DNA of 7,621 bases from NCBI RefSeq assembly GCF_022771645.1, contig NZ_JALFCU010000035.1, positions 1-7,621 of the forward strand, written 5' to 3'. Under the pieces are notes generated by a model. That model was not told where the DNA came from. It was given only the letters and a program-made list of their open reading frames with translations, and made no database searches. Each line of letters opens with the position of its first letter. Within the stretch, counting starts at the first letter, position 1. This DNA is from Selenomonas sp. (GTDB lineage: Bacteria; Bacillota; Negativicutes; Selenomonadales; Selenomonadaceae). The position numbers and the translations under genes were made by a program. Positions 6,117 through 7,621 of this stretch are shown piece after piece.

Positions 6117-6515
6117 ATGGAGATCGAATTTTTTGAACCGATGCGGATCCCGTCCGCGACGCACCAGGAGAAGCAGGTCGCCGTCAAGAACGGCAAGCCG
6201 CATTTCTACGAACCGGCGAACGTCCGCGACGCGAGAGCGAGCTACATGGCGCATCTCGGACAGCACGCGCCGAAACAGCCGATGGAAGGCGCGCTTTGTT
6301 TGTGCGTGGCATTCGAATACCACAAGGACATGGTGAGCGACCAGACCGAATGGAAAACCACGAAGCCTGACACGGACAACATGATCAAGATGGTCAAGGA
6401 CTGCATGACGCAGCTCGGCTACTGGCACGATGATGCTCAGGTGTGTCTGGAGAATATCCAGAAGCTGTACCACAAGTATCAAGAAGGGATTTATGTCAAA
6501 GTGGTTAGCCTATAG
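6117..6515 (+). CDS. rusA: RusA family Holliday-junction endodeoxyribonuclease
   Basis: A 132-aa protein, close to the usual 120-140 aa of RusA enzymes, which act as metal-dependent homodimers cutting four-way DNA junctions. The diagnostic block is KPDTDNMIKMVKD at 83-95 followed by LGYWHDDAQV at 100-109. By spacing to E. coli RusA, D85, D87 and D106 match catalytic D70, D72 and D91, and K91 matches K76, so the active site looks intact. Residues 1-30 hold an N-terminal strand and loop; the segment EGALCLCVAFEYHK at 57-70 is the central dimer-core strand pair. It comes after the replication genes and the non-coding repeat region, as expected for resolving phage recombination or replication intermediates. 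Start ATG 6117 is preferred over the internal ATG at codon 9 because it keeps the first strand. Confidence 0.92.
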   Translation: MEIEFFEPMRIPSATHQEKQVAVKNGKPHFYEPANVRDARASYMAHLGQHAPKQPMEGALCLCVAFEYHKDMVSDQTEWKTTKPDTDNMIKMVKDCMTQLGYWHDDAQVCLENIQKLYHKYQEGIYVKVVSL

Positions 6516-6517
6516 AA

Positions 6518-6631
6518 ATGAGCAGAAACGGCTCTAGCGTCGTGTATGAGCGCGCTTTACGCGAAACAGGTAAACTTGTTTGCGTGACGCAAAACGGACG
6601 ATCAGAAACGATTTTAGGAGGGATTGTATGA
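6518..6631 (+). CDS. Possible 37-aa peptide coupled to the next gene
   Basis: A short frame starts two bases after the rusA stop and encodes MSRNGSSVVYERALRETGKL and 17 further residues, ending in GGIV. Its TGA overlaps the next ATG as ATGA (6628-6631), the junction used repeatedly in this operon, and it exactly fills the gap between rusA and the next gene. There is no clear ribosome site in front, so it would depend on reinitiation after rusA. I recognise no family. The alternative is that this is an untranslated leader, because a 15-bp palindrome lies inside it. Confidence 0.4.
   Translation: MSRNGSSVVYERALRETGKLVCVTQNGRSETILGGIV
6579..6593 (+). promoter_or_regulatory. 15-bp near-perfect palindrome (possible operator)
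   Basis: TTTGCGT, one central G, then ACGCAAA gives two perfect 7-base half-sites. It lies about 35 bases before the start of the first Cys-rich gene and inside the possible 37-aa peptide. The size and symmetry suit a dimeric repressor or a small hairpin. No regulator is encoded in the window to pair it with. Confidence 0.3.
6615..6622 (+). promoter_or_regulatory. Ribosome binding site deciding the start of the first Cys-rich gene
   Basis: TAGGAGGG lies five bases before ATG 6628. It rules out the longer reading that would begin at TTG 6580, 16 codons upstream, which has no such site. Confidence 0.75.
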
Positions 6632-6876
6632 AAAAGAAAAAGAAGGTCGACGAACGAGAACAGAGCGACCGCATGTATGTGCTTGTCGAGGCGCGTGGAA
6701 TCTTACAGTATTGCAAAGATCATTGGAGCAAGGGCGATGGGCCCTGCGAATGCCCGTTCTTTGACAAGCTGTATGAATGCTCGCTTTCAGATTTCGAATG
6801 GTGCCTGCTTGGCGTTCCGTATTTTTGGGATATGGAAACCATCGAGCGCCGTGCGAAATGGAGGGATGACGAATGA
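6628..6876 (+). CDS. Small cysteine-cluster phage protein, copy A (82 aa)
   Basis: An 82-aa protein with a basic start (M followed by five Lys) and a core with five cysteines: ARGILQYCKDH at 22-32, CECPFF at 40-45, C51 and EWC at 57-59. The spacing C-x10-C-x-C-P-F-x6-C could hold one metal ion, but no metal site is proven. The AR-x-(I/L)...YC-x-DH segment and the following CxC/F cluster match the next gene, and the C-C-PF...C-x-EW pattern matches the third copy at 7224, so these three are one family. Small Cys-rich proteins of this look are common, uncharacterised cargo of Firmicute phage early regions. The start is set by a strong ribosome site; the end overlaps the next start as ATGA. Function unknown. 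Confidence 0.8.
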   Translation: MKKKKKVDEREQSDRMYVLVEARGILQYCKDHWSKGDGPCECPFFDKLYECSLSDFEWCLLGVPYFWDMETIERRAKWRDDE

Positions 6877-7070
6877 CAGACATGGAGAGAGTAGAGACAG
6901 ACAACATCGCCGTCGTGCAAGCGCGTGACCTCAAAAAGTATTGCGCGGATCACGAAGGATGTTGCGGCTGCGTGTTCGACGACTATGACGAGGAAGGTCG
7001 GCCTGTCTGCAAAATCGCTCCTGCGAATGAGCATTACATAATCCTCTGTCCGATGGAATGGGAGGTGTGA
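6873..7070 (+). CDS. Small cysteine-cluster phage protein, copy B (65 aa)
   Basis: A 65-aa acidic protein with six cysteines: ARDLKKYCADH at 17-27, then CCGCVF at 30-35, C46 and C59. The first segment matches copy A (AR-x-(I/L)...YC-x-DH) and the C-x-C-(V/P)-F core is shared with both other copies, where Val replaces the Pro. The start ATG overlaps the copy A stop by four bases, with GGAGGG at 6860-6865 as ribosome site inside copy A. It is followed after three bases by a gene for a short basic peptide, the same arrangement seen for copy C. No signal peptide or membrane segment is present, so it is probably cytoplasmic. Function unknown; a small zinc- or thiol-based binding protein is a guess. 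Confidence 0.78.
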   Translation: MTDMERVETDNIAVVQARDLKKYCADHEGCCGCVFDDYDEEGRPVCKIAPANEHYIILCPMEWEV

Positions 7071-7073
7071 TAT

Positions 7074-7154
7074 ATGGGATTCCTGCGAAAACTGAAAAAG
7101 CGCGATGATCGCTTTACCCGCGTCGGCAAATCGAAGGCGGCGAACGAAGAATGA
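7074..7154 (+). CDS. Truncated basic peptide, first copy (26 aa)
   Basis: ATG 7074 is preceded by GGGAGGTG at 7060-7067 and encodes MGFLRKLKKRDDRFTRVGKS plus six residues before TGA. Nineteen of its first 23 residues equal those of the gene starting at 7439 (MGFLKKLRKRDDRF...), while eight of the matching codons differ only silently. That shows selection on the protein, at least after the duplication. The other copy runs on past 61 residues, so this one is cut short right after KSKAA. It may be a remnant or a functional mini-version carrying only the basic N-terminus. It is very rich in Lys/Arg and possibly binds nucleic acid or membrane, by composition only. Confidence 0.65.
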   Translation: MGFLRKLKKRDDRFTRVGKSKAANEE

Positions 7155-7240
7155 GCGATGACGGTCCAAAGAATTGGTATTTGGCGGGAATTGCAGAGGA
7201 GCGAAACGTCTGGAAGGTGAATCATGATGACAGAGCATGA
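7151..7240 (+). CDS. Possible 29-aa peptide, perhaps the frameshifted tail of the first basic copy
   Basis: The frame starts in an ATGA overlap with the truncated basic peptide and encodes MSDDGPKNWYLAGIAEERNV and nine more residues. Its NWYL...ERNVW stretch is faintly like RFYLENRNYAEQVY in the full-length basic protein at 7439, so the two short frames may be one gene broken by a frame change near 7150. The similarity is weak. It overlaps the start of copy C by 17 bases and has no strong ribosome site (AAGGCGG at 7134-7140 is 10 bases away). Confidence 0.35.
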   Translation: MSDDGPKNWYLAGIAEERNVWKVNHDDRA

Positions 7241-7436
7241 AGCAGAAACGAAAATGCTAAAGATGGCCGCATGGATTCTCAAAGAGAAATGCGATGGCAC
7301 GCAGGAACATTGCGAGTGCTGTCCGTTTTCTTTGTGGTACGATGCTGGCGCAGGTTGCCTGTTTGGGAAACTCACTCCAGCAGAGTGGGATCTCTATTTG
7401 ATTGCAGATCGAAAAACGTGGCCGGAGGATGAATAA
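7224..7436 (+). CDS. Small cysteine-cluster phage protein, copy C (70 aa)
   Basis: A 70-aa protein (69 if the second ATG at 7227 is used, which suits the AAGGTGA site at 7214-7220 better). Five cysteines: C23, then CECCPF at 30-35, and C45. The order AAWILKEKC, C-x-C-C-P-F, C and AEW at 53-55 follows copy A closely (ARGILQYC, C-x-C-P-F, C, FEW). It is probably cytoplasmic, with no signal or membrane helix. Two bases after its stop begins the full-length basic protein gene, so the pair repeats the copy B plus truncated basic peptide arrangement upstream. The shared pattern suggests a metal-binding or disulfide mini-fold; function unknown. Confidence 0.78.
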   Translation: MMTEHEAETKMLKMAAWILKEKCDGTQEHCECCPFSLWYDAGAGCLFGKLTPAEWDLYLIADRKTWPEDE

Positions 7437-7438
7437 TC

Positions 7439-7621
7439 ATGGGCTTTTTGAAGAAGCTGCGCAAGCGCGACGATCGTTTTGCCCGTGTCGCGAAGTCGAA
7501 GGCGGCGAAGCGTGACGCGAAAGCGGAGGAACGCTTCTACCTCGAGAATCGGAACTATGCTGAGCAGGTCTATGCAAAGACGCAACGCTCGCGATTCCTT
7601 ACGCAGGTCGCGTTCTTGTGC
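7439..7621 (+). CDS. Basic helical phage protein, second copy (3'-truncated by window end)
   Basis: ATG 7439 follows GGAGG at 7424-7428 and stays open for 61 codons to the window edge. The protein begins MGFLKKLRKRDDRFARVAKS, continues with a Lys/Arg/Glu/Ala-rich helix (about 20-34), then FYLENRNYAEQVYAKTQRS and a more hydrophobic end (RFLTQVAFL). The first 23 residues are 83% identical to the 26-aa copy at 7074. The N-terminal MGFLKKL plus clustered Arg/Lys looks amphipathic. I recognise no family; nucleic-acid or membrane association is possible from charge alone. It is the second half of the repeated Cys-rich/basic gene pair. Confidence 0.7.
   Translation, partial: MGFLKKLRKRDDRFARVAKSKAAKRDAKAEERFYLENRNYAEQVYAKTQRSRFLTQVAFLC

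Noticed and set aside
6076..6336. A + strand frame starting MGIRKKERGGTRTRW and overlapping rusA
   Set aside because: It has no ribosome site and overlaps the confirmed RusA frame, and its translation is Arg/Ser-rich noise.
6580..6627. A longer N-terminus for the first Cys-rich protein from TTG 6580
   Set aside because: TTG has no ribosome site, while ATG 6628 has TAGGAGGG five bases upstream.
1..7621. CRISPR array, tRNA, insertion sequence, toxin-antitoxin or known anti-phage defence system
   Set aside because: No regularly spaced repeats, cloverleaf, transposase or recognisable defence or toxin motifs were found. The content is phage replication plus unknown small genes.

Overview
The window looks like the DNA-replication and early accessory region of a tailed phage or prophage. 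The likely host is a moderately GC-rich Firmicute, possibly a Negativicute such as a Selenomonas relative; that host guess rests on gene content and base composition by eye and is weak. All genes that can be supported lie on the + strand. They are tightly packed, with good Shine-Dalgarno sites and many short start/stop overlaps. No integrase, structural gene, tRNA, rRNA, CRISPR array or insertion sequence is visible.

Layout. Positions 1-167 hold the end of an unrecognised gene. Positions 157-5845 hold the replication block: a RecA-fold phage nucleotide-binding ATPase (AAA_24 / Sak4-like), a DUF669 protein (probably an ssDNA-binding-type accessory), an SF2 DEAH helicase, a small PriCT-2 primase-domain protein, and a large primase-helicase that joins an AEP-like primase region to a RepA/DnaB-like AAA_25 motor. 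The last two are in the same reading frame and are separated only by one TAA codon plus 11 sense codons, so they look like one primase-helicase gene cut by a stop codon. This is the most checkable oddity in the window.

Positions 5846-6116 form the only long non-coding gap. It opens with an AT-rich stretch carrying short tandem and inverted repeats (TAAATATT, CGTTCC, AGGAAC), followed by a roughly 100-base imperfect inverted repeat with an 11-bp perfect GC-rich core. It is a candidate origin or structured regulatory leader. It is followed by rusA (6117-6515), a Holliday-junction endonuclease of the RusA family with its catalytic aspartates intact.

Positions 6518-7621 are a chain of very small, translationally coupled genes. 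Three encode related cysteine-cluster proteins (82, 65 and about 70 aa). The second and third are each followed at once by a gene for a short basic protein beginning MGFL(R/K)KL(K/R)KRDDRF. This is an old duplication of a two-gene cassette, in which the first basic copy is cut to 26 codons and the second runs off the window end. No function can be assigned to these proteins from sequence alone.

Together, the helicase, primase-helicase, ATPase and DUF669 protein would load and run phage DNA synthesis and recombination-dependent replication, and RusA would resolve the branched products. The small genes that follow are probably accessory host-takeover or regulatory factors, which is inference from position and size only.
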